From Promethearchaeota archaeon (GTDB taxonomy: Archaea > Asgardarchaeota > Lokiarchaeia > Sigyniarchaeales > SOKP01), in NCBI GenBank assembly GCA_020344955.1, contig CP070831.1, positions 1,043,711 through 1,082,489 of the forward strand: a stretch of 38,779 nucleotides of DNA. Reading direction: 5' to 3'. Made by a program: the position numbers and the translations under genes. Within the stretch, counting starts at the first letter, position 1, and each line of letters opens with the position of its first letter. The notes below the pieces were generated by a model, which did no database searches, had not been told where the DNA came from, and saw only the letters and a program-made list of their open reading frames with translations. This document shows, in pieces, positions 25,424 through 35,700 of this stretch.

Positions 25424-26626
25424 TTGGGTGAGTTGGTAAAAATTTCTAATGCTTTTTTTCCACCTAAAAAAAAGCAGACTGAGGTAGAATGTCCATTTTG
25501 TGGATACAAAATAACAAAACCTTTCCCTCAAAATCAACTATGTCCAAAATGTAGGAAGTTTTTAGCTATACTATTTGATTTAACTACAGATAAGGAGGAA
25601 AAACCTGAACCTAAAGAGTTTAAACCAAAAATCACTACATTATCCTCAAAATTAGGTACAAAAGTAAAAGTTAAGGAACAACCACTAGCAATTTCTTTAG
25701 ATAGTGATAAAATAAAATTAAAGAAAGGAGAATATGTAAAATTAATGGGAATCACCTCAACAGAAAGAACTCAACTCTACTGTAGCAATATTAATTATAA
25801 TTATTTATTAGAATTAGCAAATAATTTAGATTTCATAGCTACAGGTATTTTAGGGGGGGACCTTGATAAAATGCTTCTTATTTCTGAGAAAAAAGAAAAA
25901 GAAGAAAAATGTCAATTTTATGAAAAAGAGGGGTTAATTTATCTTGTTTATGGAAGATTTCCTGACAAGAAAGGCAAATGGATTCTAGAACAGATGTCAA
26001 ATTATTTCTCTGAATTAGTAAAGGGTAAAGATATTGAGGAATTGGATAAATTAGATAAAAGAAATATTAGACTAGAGTTTAGAAGACGTACGAAATTCAT
26101 TCTAGATAGATATGTACAATTACAAGATGTTTTTACTGATCAAGAAATTCCATATGTGGAAGATTCAATCAGAATTGATTATCTAGGATTATCATCAATG
26201 TCGATAGGAGTTATTTCAATCCTAATAGGGGAACAAAACTTAAATTTTGACTCTCTTAGCGAATACGAAAGTCCAGAAGAAGAAAAAGAAATGAAGGAAT
26301 CAACATTAACAGCTAAAATTGAAGCAATTGCAGCTAACACTCAAGGTAATACTGGTGCTACACCTCGTTGGATTGCAGTAAAATTGGGTTTTCAAAAATA
26401 TCGCTTTTTAACATTCAAGAAATATCAAAATGATTACTTTCTTTCATTACTTTCTGAAGGAAATTTGGAAAAAATTGAGCAAATCGAAAAATTGTTGGAT
26501 CATGATATTGGCAGAATAACAAGTACGGTATTTTCAGGAAATTTGAAACCTTTCAATACGCTAAAAATCGAATTGGAACAAAAATTTAATAAAAGAAGGA
26601 AATTTCCTCCCTTTGAATTTAATTAA
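25424..26626 (+). CDS. Zinc-ribbon protein of unknown function
   Basis: A 400-residue soluble protein starting at a TTG at 25424; no in-frame ATG lies near, and a TTG at 25433 is another candidate. An N-terminal zinc ribbon is clear (C23, C26, C40, C43: CPFCGYKITKPFP and LCPKC). A lysine-rich linker and a mixed alpha/beta body follow (GLIYLVYGRFPDKKGKWILE; EIPYVEDSIRIDYLGLSSMS), then a helical C-terminus (STLTAKIEAIAANTQGNTGA). I do not recognise the body as a named family; its strand-helix pattern might be longin-like, but this is weak. It lies 28 bases after hisC on the same strand and may be co-transcribed. Confidence 0.6.
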   Translation: MGELVKISNAFFPPKKKQTEVECPFCGYKITKPFPQNQLCPKCRKFLAILFDLTTDKEEKPEPKEFKPKITTLSSKLGTKVKVKEQPLAISLDSDKIKLKKGEYVKLMGITSTERTQLYCSNINYNYLLELANNLDFIATGILGGDLDKMLLISEKKEKEEKCQFYEKEGLIYLVYGRFPDKKGKWILEQMSNYFSELVKGKDIEELDKLDKRNIRLEFRRRTKFILDRYVQLQDVFTDQEIPYVEDSIRIDYLGLSSMSIGVISILIGEQNLNFDSLSEYESPEEEKEMKESTLTAKIEAIAANTQGNTGATPRWIAVKLGFQKYRFLTFKKYQNDYFLSLLSEGNLEKIEQIEKLLDHDIGRITSTVFSGNLKPFNTLKIELEQKFNKRRKFPPFEFN

Positions 26627-26693
26627 ATTTCTCTTTCTTAAGATTATTATGGAAAATAAAATATAGAATAATCATTTTTAAGAAAGTTATAAC

Positions 26694-28997
26694 TTATGTT
26701 GAAGAAATCTTCTCCTCAGCAGTTTTAATGATTTCAAAATAGTAATCAATATAATATTGATTAACTATTGCTCGATATCTTGAAATAAATTCAGTGATTT
26801 CTCGCATTAATGATATAATATCTCTAGGTTTTATCATGGTCTCTAATTTATATCTAAATTCTACGAGTTTTCCTCTAACACCACGAATAATTTGGTCTTC
26901 CACATCAATAGGGAAATTTTTATTTACAATAACTTCTGCTCCTTTAAATACTGAAGTTTCTCCCGTCCATTTTTTTAGTTGAATTCCAAATTCTTGTTCA
27001 AATGTTTCAGAAAACTTTTTAATTCGCTTATGGATTATAGGTAAGTCCTTTTCTGATGTTAAAGCAGTAATTGTATGATTTCCATGATATAATATAACTT
27101 TTTTATCCTCTTGATCTATTGTTCTAAGAGATTTTTTACTCCCAGTTGCTTCTCTTACAAAGTTTGTCAAGGCAGAGATCATTGCAGAAATAAGTGCTGG
27201 ATCTTGAATCTCAACTCCAAAGGAATATTCATATAAACTCAATCCATCTTTAGTCAAAACAAATAAGTTTTTTAAAGACTTTTCCCAATTTCTTTGTCTA
27301 ATATATTTACGTGCTACTAATGCTGAAGATACTGAAATAATAGCAATTCCGACACTTAAAAGAACCCAAAATAATATATTAACAGGAGCTACTACTATAA
27401 TATTTGCTTTAAAAAACGCTATTTCTCTCCCATTTGTCCAAAATACCTCTGCTTCATAATTACCAGTTTCAAAATTAGACCCAATTTCTATGTCAGAACT
27501 ACTCAATGTTCCATTTATAGAAGTTAAACCGGTTCCATTATAAATGATAACTCCAGAGGGAGATTTTAAGGTTAATTGACCAATCCCTCCAGAAATTGGT
27601 TCATTATAAACATTTTCAATTACTGCTTCAAGTTGAATTACTTGTCCTAATTGAATAGATGGTGAAAAAATATAATCACTTTCTGTTTTAATGTTACTTA
27701 AGATGGAATGGCAATAATTAGGTGAAAAAAATGTTCCTGTATATATCCCTCTCTCCAATGGGGTAAAAATCACTGTAATTCCGAAAAATGATTCATTATA
27801 TAATTGTTTTGAACCAAAATAAACTTCATTCATTACATTCTCGTCGGGATCTTTAAATTCGACAAAAGTCCAATCTTTTTCGAATAAAAAGAATACCGGA
27901 GGGGGCCACATCATTGAAATATCCTCAAAGGGATATTTGATAGTCCATTCAATCTGATTTTCATCAACAAGATAACTCCCAGTAGCTTCAATTAAAAAAG
28001 TATAATAGATTCTTATTTCAACATCAAGTTTGGGAATAGTTTGATTACTAAAAACGGTAATATTCATATTTTGGGATGGTTCTTCTTCCAGATGATATGT
28101 TAGAAATGCTCCATCTTCTTGGTAATTAGGTACTATCGTCTGATTGTTAATTGAGTATTTGAGGTCGATCTCTGAAGGATGAATAAATTCTGTATAAGAA
28201 AATTTACATAACATATCCCTTCTATTATCTAAATAAATAGGATGCCACCTTATTCCATCAAAAAATCTTGTCAATCCTTTATCAGGATTAGAATTCAAAT
28301 ACTCCTCTACTTTCCAGTAATTGAATGTCTCATTATAAGCTCCTGGGATAAACCATACCTTTAGAACTATATTATATTTTTCACCTGGCTCTAAAACGGG
28401 TGTATCTAAAGGTATGGAAAGCCATTCATTAACTATAAATCTATTTTCATAGACCCAACCCCAATCAATATAATCATTAATGAGATATTTATCTTCAAGA
28501 TTTTCATCATAAATAAAGATATCAAAATAACATGGTCTAAGAAGGATAAAGTCTACATATATCGAAATGTTATTAATACGCAATAATTCTGGAGCAGTAA
28601 ACTCTTGTGCAAAAGCATATGCATTCGGTAAATTTACTGGACTAGATGTATTTTCAGCGATGGTGTAATTTCCTATTGCATTAGGATTTTCTAAGTTGAC
28701 AGCTCTTATATCTACACTTTCTAATTTATACTCATTATCATAAAAATCAGTGTAATTATATGGGATGATATTTGTACTAGAGTTCTCATAACTCCATGAA
28801 CTGTAATTAGAAGCATCATGAATGTACATTATTGAAAGATCTCCCTCATAATCTCCAGTAAATGTTCCTGACTCTCCAGCGGCTATAAAAATTTTATTTG
28901 CTTTTAGATTTCTAGGATAAAAAGCAAAAAATATTAGACTAAACAATAGAGATATCGTTATTGACATTATAATAACTATTCTTGATCTCTTTAACAT
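26694..28997 (-). CDS. Single-pass surface protein with cytosolic longin/roadblock-like domain
   Basis: 767 residues. A signal-anchor (residues about 7-27, IVIIMSITISLLFSLIFFAF) is followed by a large beta-rich extracellular part with many Asn-x-Ser/Thr sites. A second membrane helix (about 535-560, VNILFWVLLSVGIAIISVSS) leads to a cytosolic tail of about 200 residues. The tail starts NLFVLTKDGLSLYEYSFGVE, continues with a long helix (DPALISAMISALTNFVREAT) and strands (KVILYHGNHTITALTSEKDL), the order of a longin/roadblock-like fold, then ends in a helical segment. Such domains bind small GTPases in eukaryotes and in MglA/MglB. The layout suggests a receptor or sensor; ligand and partner are unknown. 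Confidence 0.65.
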   Translation of the reverse strand: MLKRSRIVIIMSITISLLFSLIFFAFYPRNLKANKIFIAAGESGTFTGDYEGDLSIMYIHDASNYSSWSYENSSTNIIPYNYTDFYDNEYKLESVDIRAVNLENPNAIGNYTIAENTSSPVNLPNAYAFAQEFTAPELLRINNISIYVDFILLRPCYFDIFIYDENLEDKYLINDYIDWGWVYENRFIVNEWLSIPLDTPVLEPGEKYNIVLKVWFIPGAYNETFNYWKVEEYLNSNPDKGLTRFFDGIRWHPIYLDNRRDMLCKFSYTEFIHPSEIDLKYSINNQTIVPNYQEDGAFLTYHLEEEPSQNMNITVFSNQTIPKLDVEIRIYYTFLIEATGSYLVDENQIEWTIKYPFEDISMMWPPPVFFLFEKDWTFVEFKDPDENVMNEVYFGSKQLYNESFFGITVIFTPLERGIYTGTFFSPNYCHSILSNIKTESDYIFSPSIQLGQVIQLEAVIENVYNEPISGGIGQLTLKSPSGVIIYNGTGLTSINGTLSSSDIEIGSNFETGNYEAEVFWTNGREIAFFKANIIVVAPVNILFWVLLSVGIAIISVSSALVARKYIRQRNWEKSLKNLFVLTKDGLSLYEYSFGVEIQDPALISAMISALTNFVREATGSKKSLRTIDQEDKKVILYHGNHTITALTSEKDLPIIHKRIKKFSETFEQEFGIQLKKWTGETSVFKGAEVIVNKNFPIDVEDQIIRGVRGKLVEFRYKLETMIKPRDIISLMREITEFISRYRAIVNQYYIDYYFEIIKTAEEKISST

Positions 28998-29093
28998 TTT
29001 AATATCCCATAGAAAATATTATGAAAATAATAAACTTTCAATTATTTATAACTAATGTATATAGATTTAATTTAACTGAAGTGGTTATATGTA

Positions 29094-30056
29094 ATGATGG
29101 ATTTAACTCCTGAAGAAATAAGTAAAGGTTTTAAAAATAAAAAAATAAACAAAATTACTACTTATAATCTCTTGACTTCTTTGATTGAAAATAGTGAAAA
29201 TGAAGATATTAGATTAGAATCAATTATAAGATTGGAAGAAATAAACATAATTAATAATGAGTTATTTAGTTTTTTAGAAAATTTGCTGATTTCTGATTCG
29301 GAAAGAAAAATCAGAATTAATGCAACCAAATTTTTGACAAACAAATTTCTGGAAAAAGCGATTAATCCCTTGAAATGGGCCATAAAACACGAAACTGATT
29401 TTGAATGTTTAATTACAATAAGTCAATCATTAGCAAAAATAAATAACAATGAATCCAACTTGATTCTGATTAATGAAATAAAAAAAATTATTAAAACTAA
29501 ATATCTCAATAAAGAAAGAAAAATTGAAAATAAGAAATTCAGAAAAGTGCTTAAAAAACTATTTAAATCAAAAAATATTGCGAATTTTTCACAAGAGGAA
29601 CTAGCAGAGGTTTTAATTAATTATTTAGTAATAAGCAATTTGATAAATCAATATCCAAATGTATATTATGAATTAGATCCACAAATTGGAGTAGTTACAG
29701 AATTGGATTTATCAGATTATATGGAATATGAAGTAAAAGGAACTCCTTTTGGATGGAAGAATAGAATCATTTCAATTTCAGAAATAAAGGGTTTAAAATA
29801 TTTGAATTTTCTAAAAAAAATTGACCTTTCAAATAATCAAATTGAAAATGTCCACGAATTAGTTAAGTTTGGGAATTTGACTCATTTAATTTTGGCTAAC
29901 AATAAAATTAATGAACTAAAAAACCTAGAATATATTAGAAAATTACCAAACCTTGAGTATTTGGATTTAAGAAGAAATAATATAGTTAATAAAATTGATT
30001 TAAATGAATTTAACTCCAGAATGAGAGTGCTTCTGAAAGATTCCTTTCTTCATTAA
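29094..30056 (+). CDS. Short HEAT-like plus LRR protein (copy 3)
   Basis: 320 residues. The N-domain is clearly paralogous to those of the two larger LRR proteins at 18.2-21.4 kb: LENLLISDSERKIRINATKF and AINPLKWAIKHETDFECLIT match their LISDS and KPMKWAL-HE blocks. Only about four leucine-rich repeats remain (KKIDLSNNQIENVHELVKFG; LEYLDLRRNN), of the SDS22-like spacing. An acidic/basic helical insert lies at about residues 140-170. It is divergent from the surface-protein gene at 26694-28997, and the two share a promoter region of about 95 bases. Confidence 0.72.
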   Translation: MMDLTPEEISKGFKNKKINKITTYNLLTSLIENSENEDIRLESIIRLEEINIINNELFSFLENLLISDSERKIRINATKFLTNKFLEKAINPLKWAIKHETDFECLITISQSLAKINNNESNLILINEIKKIIKTKYLNKERKIENKKFRKVLKKLFKSKNIANFSQEELAEVLINYLVISNLINQYPNVYYELDPQIGVVTELDLSDYMEYEVKGTPFGWKNRIISISEIKGLKYLNFLKKIDLSNNQIENVHELVKFGNLTHLILANNKINELKNLEYIRKLPNLEYLDLRRNNIVNKIDLNEFNSRMRVLLKDSFLH

Positions 30057-30159
30057 GATGTCAAATAAAGATACCAGTCCAAATCTAATACTTATTTTTT
30101 AAAATATACTTTGAAGAAATTGAAGAAAGCTATGTATTATTGTCAGAATAAAGTTTAAA

Positions 30160-30185
30160 AAAAGGAATAAAAAATAATAAAAAAA
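30160..30185 (-). terminator. T-rich terminator of the RuBisCO-like gene
   Basis: On the minus strand, runs of T interrupted by A (plus-strand AAAAAAAGG, AAAAAATAATAAAAAAATT) directly follow the stop codon. Such oligo-T tracts end archaeal transcripts without a hairpin. Confidence 0.4.
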
Positions 30186-31556
30186 TTAAACGGAAGTGAA
30201 TTCTGTCTTTTTTCCTACTCCAAATAGACCCAATGCAACGCCTAGTTCTTTATGATCTTTAGCATATTCTCTAGCAGGAATTCCTTGCATAACAGCATCG
30301 ATAGCCTGTCTAAAAGCTTTAGCACCTGCTATAGGTCCATCTGGATGGGCGTGAATGCCTCCTCCACTTCCAATCATTATATTAGTTCCTAGATCTCCTA
30401 CACATTTTTCTACAAGACTATGTGTGATACCCCCGCTTGGCATGGGCATCGTTCTTTTTATATGTGGGGCATTTCGCATGGGCATTACCATTTGTCTTGC
30501 TGTTTCTTTAAATCTGTCTGCAGTAGTTGGTGCTTTGCCATACGGAGCAGGATGTACAATAAAATCGCAGCCAGCTAACCTTCCAAATTTACCAAGAATT
30601 AATGGACTTGATACACCACTTACAGGATCTTGGTACAGTGATCCTGCAAAATCCATATGTCCTAGAATTGGTACCTTTACTGAAGGATCTTCAGCTAATT
30701 TTCGCATAGCTGAATAACCAACAGAGATATGATTAACCATTAATGCATTAGCGCCATGTTCTTGTACAATATCCGCCAACTCAAACATTCTATCAACCCT
30801 ATCAGTAATATTCACAGTATAAAGTGTTTTTTCACCCTTTTCTGAATCCGCTCTGTCTAAAGCTTCCATAAAAGCTGTTACTCTTTCTGTTATTGGATTG
30901 AATTCAACATCAGCTATTAATTCATCATCTTTTATAACATCACATCCGCCAACAGCAGCTTTATATGCAAGATCTGCTCCAATCTTAGGATCTGTATATA
31001 CACAAGGTTTGATCATGTTGTTTAATAGAGGGCGTTCTTTCACACCAAGAATTTTCCGAATTCCTACATCTCCAAATTTTGGGCCTTTAAACTCTTTCAA
31101 GAAAGCTTTTGGAAAGCGGACATCAACCATTTTGAGAGGGCCACCCATTGAAATATTTCCATAAATAGTAGTAAATAACATTGGAAATTGTGGTCTAAAG
31201 TTCAAGGGAAATGCTATTTGAACGACATACTGATGCATTTTAGGATTGCCAAAAAAATCTTCAGCTCCTTCATATTCAAAATCGGGAAACCTCCACCATC
31301 CAATAACTTTTGCTACATGCTTTCTTCTTTGTTCGGGGGTCTCAGCGGGAACAGGAACGAAAGTACCTGTAGATTGTTCAACACATACAGCTTGCATCAT
31401 ATAAAATGCATCCATTTTTCTGTGAAGCATTGCAGTATAAGTCGCAATAATATGAGTTTCATAATCTATATCTTCAGGAAGTGCATTGGGCTTAGCAAGA
31501 TTATCCAGGTCAAAATCATCAAATTCAGGGGGAATTTTTTCTTCCATTATCATCAC
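30186..31556 (-). CDS. RuBisCO-like protein (probably form IV)
   Basis: 456 residues with the RuBisCO large-subunit fold. Conserved positions: E60 (VEQSTGTF), N134 (IYGN), K183 (equivalent of K175), the carbamylated-lysine motif KDDE (209-212), H300, K341 in loop 6, SGG (374-376) and GGG (398-400). Changed positions: K177 is C185, R295 is M301 (GHMDFAG), H298 is A304, and H327 is replaced or shifted (IVHPAPYGK). RLAGCDFIVHPAPYGK resembles form IV proteins such as the methionine-salvage enolase MtnW. CO2 fixation is unlikely; an enolisation, isomerisation or related reaction is likelier. The start may be the ATG at 31547, which has a GAGTGAT in front. Confidence 0.82.
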   Translation of the reverse strand: MMIMEEKIPPEFDDFDLDNLAKPNALPEDIDYETHIIATYTAMLHRKMDAFYMMQAVCVEQSTGTFVPVPAETPEQRRKHVAKVIGWWRFPDFEYEGAEDFFGNPKMHQYVVQIAFPLNFRPQFPMLFTTIYGNISMGGPLKMVDVRFPKAFLKEFKGPKFGDVGIRKILGVKERPLLNNMIKPCVYTDPKIGADLAYKAAVGGCDVIKDDELIADVEFNPITERVTAFMEALDRADSEKGEKTLYTVNITDRVDRMFELADIVQEHGANALMVNHISVGYSAMRKLAEDPSVKVPILGHMDFAGSLYQDPVSGVSSPLILGKFGRLAGCDFIVHPAPYGKAPTTADRFKETARQMVMPMRNAPHIKRTMPMPSGGITHSLVEKCVGDLGTNIMIGSGGGIHAHPDGPIAGAKAFRQAIDAVMQGIPAREYAKDHKELGVALGLFGVGKKTEFTSV

Positions 31557-31631
31557 TCTTGATTTTAAAACTTTTATAAATGTATTACGAAAAAATATCT
31601 TTGAGAATTGAAAAATTTTAGTACCTACAAA

Positions 31632-31660
31632 TATGATAAAAAAAAAAATAAAAAAATAAA
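31632..31660 (-). terminator. T-rich terminator of the surface-protein/longin operon
   Basis: The minus strand carries two long T tracts separated by single A residues right after the stop of the 31661-32776 gene (plus-strand A10 and A6 runs). This is a typical archaeal terminator without a stem. Confidence 0.45.
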
Positions 31661-32776
31661 TTAAACTTTAGCTTTTGCTTCAGCTTTAATTGCTGCCTTA
31701 ATTTCAGTATAAGAATTTTCTAAAACTGTAAGATATTCAATTAAAACTTGATTTGATTTAGATTTTTGTTCATATACATTCTTTATGATATTCAAAAGAT
31801 ATTTTGGAAAAAGCAAATCCAAATAAAAATCTGAAAGTAGTGCATAGTATTCATTATTTCTTTCATCTTGGAAGACTTGGATCATCTGAGTATTCCAAAG
31901 CATTTTCAGCACGTCATCGAGATCATCAACCCCCTTCCTTCTTAACTTCTCAAGGTCATTTTTAGTAACTACTGCTGTTCTTAATAACCTTAAAGTCTCA
32001 TAAACTTGTGGATTAATAAGGATATCTATGATTCTTAGGTTATCTCCTTCTGTTGGACGATAATTTTGAAAGAATTTCTTTACTTCTACTTTATAATCTT
32101 CCACAAGTTGAGCTGGTAACCCTCGAGTAGCGGGGTCATCCAAAATTTTAACAGGAGGGATCCTCAATGCAACAAAATCTTGAATTAAAAAGATAAGTTC
32201 TGAGGGCATACCTTTTACTGATGTCTCTTTCACAATTTCACGTTTTACGAGTTCTATTAAAATACCTTCCAAATCTACAAAGCCTTGCTTGTATTGATCT
32301 TTTAACCAAACCATCAATTCTGACTTTGAAACAACACCCTCATCTCTTAAACGAGTGAGTATCATCCTTTTGATCTCATCTTGATAGGTAATAGCAAGAC
32401 GCTGTTCATTGTTTAACGATGGATAAACAGAAAGTCTCCTAAATAGTGTAGGAATCATAGATGTATATGCATCATCTATTAGATTTTGTAAAATAATTCG
32501 AGAAATATCAATTAATCCACCTTCATACGAATCTGGATCATCATCAAGGCTTAAGAGTAATAATATATAGAATCCTTTATCAGGACCAGTATAGTAGGAA
32601 GCTATATTTAAGGAACCAATCATTAAACTGATCATTCCAGATTCACCACTATACTCATGAGTACTATAAACTTGCATAAGTGTTTTATCAGTCACATTTA
32701 TTTCTTCAGGATATTTTGCTAAAATTTCTGTTCCAACTCTCTCATCCCATCTCATTACTACTAATCCAATTGGCAT
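31661..32776 (-). CDS. Longin-like N-domain plus tandem winged-helix protein
   Basis: 371 residues, cytosolic. Residues 1 to about 100 show a longin-like strand pattern (IGLVVMRWDERVGTEILAKY; GESGMISLMIGSLNIASYYT; FYILLLLSLDDDPDSYEGG). Residues about 130-340 look like two or more winged-helix units (RMILTRLRDEGVVSKSELMV; EIVKETSVKGMPSELIFLIQ; AVVTKNDLEKLRRKGVDDLD; QMIQVFQDERNNEYYALLSD). A close paralogue is cut by the right window edge. Its ATG overlaps the stop of the giant surface-protein gene (TAATG, base 32776 shared), so the two are translationally coupled. The role of a membrane-receptor adaptor is inferred. ESCRT-II-type winged helices offer a distant comparison. Confidence 0.65.
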   Translation of the reverse strand: MPIGLVVMRWDERVGTEILAKYPEEINVTDKTLMQVYSTHEYSGESGMISLMIGSLNIASYYTGPDKGFYILLLLSLDDDPDSYEGGLIDISRIILQNLIDDAYTSMIPTLFRRLSVYPSLNNEQRLAITYQDEIKRMILTRLRDEGVVSKSELMVWLKDQYKQGFVDLEGILIELVKREIVKETSVKGMPSELIFLIQDFVALRIPPVKILDDPATRGLPAQLVEDYKVEVKKFFQNYRPTEGDNLRIIDILINPQVYETLRLLRTAVVTKNDLEKLRRKGVDDLDDVLKMLWNTQMIQVFQDERNNEYYALLSDFYLDLLFPKYLLNIIKNVYEQKSKSNQVLIEYLTVLENSYTEIKAAIKAEAKAKV

Positions 32777-35700
32777 TATTCGATACCTCCCTTGAACTCT
32801 TCTTTCATTTCAGGCAATCTCTTTTTTTTCTTAACACCCATTATATCTTCTAAGGACATTCCAATTGCTTCCCATTTATCTCCTAGTTTCTTTGCGATAT
32901 ATTCATCTTTTGTTGGGTATAAAAGCGAATCTGAAATTGATTTCATTCCTTTTATAGTCTTTTTCATTTGTCTTGCTTTTTTAACAAAAGTTGGAATTCT
33001 AGCTCTTTGAATCATTCGATAAGCAAGTAGACTGCCTGCCACTGCAACAATTGACCCTACTATCATTAAGAAATAAAATGCCGGAATACCTAATATCTCT
33101 GGCATATTAACTATAACTGTTATGGGTTCTGGATCTTTCTCGTAGTTCTCTAATTCAATAATGATTTGACCTGTTAGAGTTTGAGGCATAAAGAATGCAT
33201 TTATATGGCTTGTTGAAAAAATATATTGATAAGTTCCTGGTGAACCCAGAACTGGATCCAATGTATAATTAATTCCATTGAGTTGTAATCTAACAATTGC
33301 CCCAGTTAATGCGCTTCCATTGGTTCCATCAGTAAGAATAGCACTAAAATTAATACTCCTTCCCTGAATGATACTTATTCTAGAAGACAACACTCCATTA
33401 GCATATAAATCCATTAATATAGGTCTTTTGCTGATAGTTAAAGAAATGAAAGCATTTCTGACTTCATAATTTTTTTTCTGCATAGTTATAAAAATCGAAT
33501 ATACACCTACTTCTCTTAATTCTGTATCAAAATCAAGTATATATTGATTATTTAGATTGGGTAATAAAACATCAGACCCTTCATTTCCAGGACCACTAAG
33601 AGGATTTCCATTTTCATCTAACCTATACCAATTATAACTAGCAACATCTAAATCTCCGATGATCTCATCGCGGAGTGTATCTTTATATTCAAATAAATAA
33701 TTAACCGAGTCAAAAACATAGATATCTGGAGAAATTTGGAATAAACTAGTAGTTTCATTAATAGATGTTGGTCTAGGAAGTATTTTTACTATAATTGAAT
33801 CATCAATAGTACTATAATTTGATAAAGTGGCTCTAATATCAATTAAATATTCAGCATCATCAGGTGCAAGTGAAGAATCAAATTCAAAATAATACATATT
33901 CACATGTATTGGATCATCAAATAATACACCAGAACCGTAATCCCAATTATATGTAATGTAAGCTCCTGGTAAAGAACTACTTGTAAATACATTAAAATAA
34001 TCAACAGTTACATATTCAGACTCCTCATAAATTACTGAAAATCTCTTATTAATTAATGGATTTAAAGAATAGTCGTAGTAATTTATTCCAGTAGGTACAG
34101 CTTGAATATTAAGTAATATGAATCCAATATCATTAAATAAATAGCTTTCATAATTACCCGTAATTTTAAAGTAGTATGAAGTTCCTCCTAATAAGTTAAA
34201 ATCATCTGTATTGAAAGTATAATTAAAAATACCTGTGGAAATTTCAGAGAATAATATGTCAATTTTTGTACTATATTGTGTAAGTTCACCATCAAATATT
34301 TGAATAATAAGTTCATCTGGAGTTACCAATGTAGGAGACGGTGTGACGGGATCTCGATAAGTGAAATTAAAATTAATAGAAACGATGTTACCCCAATATA
34401 CATTTGAATCATAATTAATTATGTTTACAGTTGAGTTATATTTATCCCTATTAGTAGTTAAAATTTCTATGGAAACATATTCTTCAGAAATCAATATAAA
34501 ATTATATTCATGAAAAGATGCACTTGGAGGATTTACCAGAAAATCTTGTTCAAAACCACCAAAATATATATCCATAGTATAATTCCCCCAGCTTCCATAT
34601 GAATTACTAAATGATATGAATGTTGCTAATCCATTTATATCGACAGTGACATTTGCTATAATTTCGATTTCATTATCATAATCTGATTGATTATAAAATC
34701 TTAATTTGGCATTTGTAAATGGTACTTTTTCTGCTGTATTATCAGTAACATTAAAAGTTATTTTTGTAATCTCAGTTGAAACATCAATATCTTTTCCGAG
34801 AACAGAATCGCTATAAATAAGTAAATTTGAATATCTATAATTTGAATTATCTACAAGTGAATCATAATCATAATAGATTTCATAATCATACGCAGTATTA
34901 TTCAACCATGTTATAGATCCAGTACCAATAACACTAAGAATGGTTTTTCCTACAATTTCTGCTCCACTTTTAAGTAAAACGAATCCATACTGAATTGGAT
35001 TATAGTCTTTATCCGTTACATTAAAAGTGAATTTACTCAAGGTAAGAAATGCTGTTAATCGATTGTTCAGTTGAGTTATTTGAAAATTTTCATAATAAAA
35101 TACAATTTCAGTTTTTGGAGTGATAAGACCATTTTGAGTATAATTGACAGTAATATTATAGAATGCATCTTTTTCCAGATCTTCGAATGTCCATTCTCCG
35201 TTCTCGTCAGCTTCATGGTTTTGATTGTATGAGGGAAATAAGTCATTAGTTAAGTAAATTGCCGCGTTAGGTACTGGATTCCCATCTTCATCTTTACAAA
35301 TAACATTCAAAGTATATGCAATTGGTTGGATATCCCCTAATGTTGTCTGAAGCGAATTATTCGGAATTGTTTGAATAGGCTTATTCCAAATAGAAATATC
35401 ATCCCAATATAGGTCAAGGTTAGTCCAACTATCATCATCAGCAATATAAACAATATAAGTGAATGGATTTAAAGAAAATTCTGTGCTAGGAATAAAAGTA
35501 TACCAAAAAAAAGTATTTGCGGCATAAAATTGATTGACAAATTTATTTCCTCCGGCAGTTCCCCATGATTGAGACCCCCTTATTCTATAACTATTCCCAC
35601 TAGTAGGAATATTATTGGGAGAATCGTCGAATCCTATACCGGAAATTTCTCTTTGAATACTTGGATCATCAAATCTCATTTTTGCAGTGACTCTAGTGTT

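Noticed and set aside
30186-31556. Catalytic form III RuBisCO for the AMP pathway
   Set aside because: Equivalents of K177, R295, H298 and H327 are changed, and the loop-6 region resembles form IV proteins.
30355-31562. Plus-strand open frames opposite the RuBisCO-like gene
   Set aside because: They lie wholly within a conserved coding gene on the other strand and have low-complexity, shadow-like composition.
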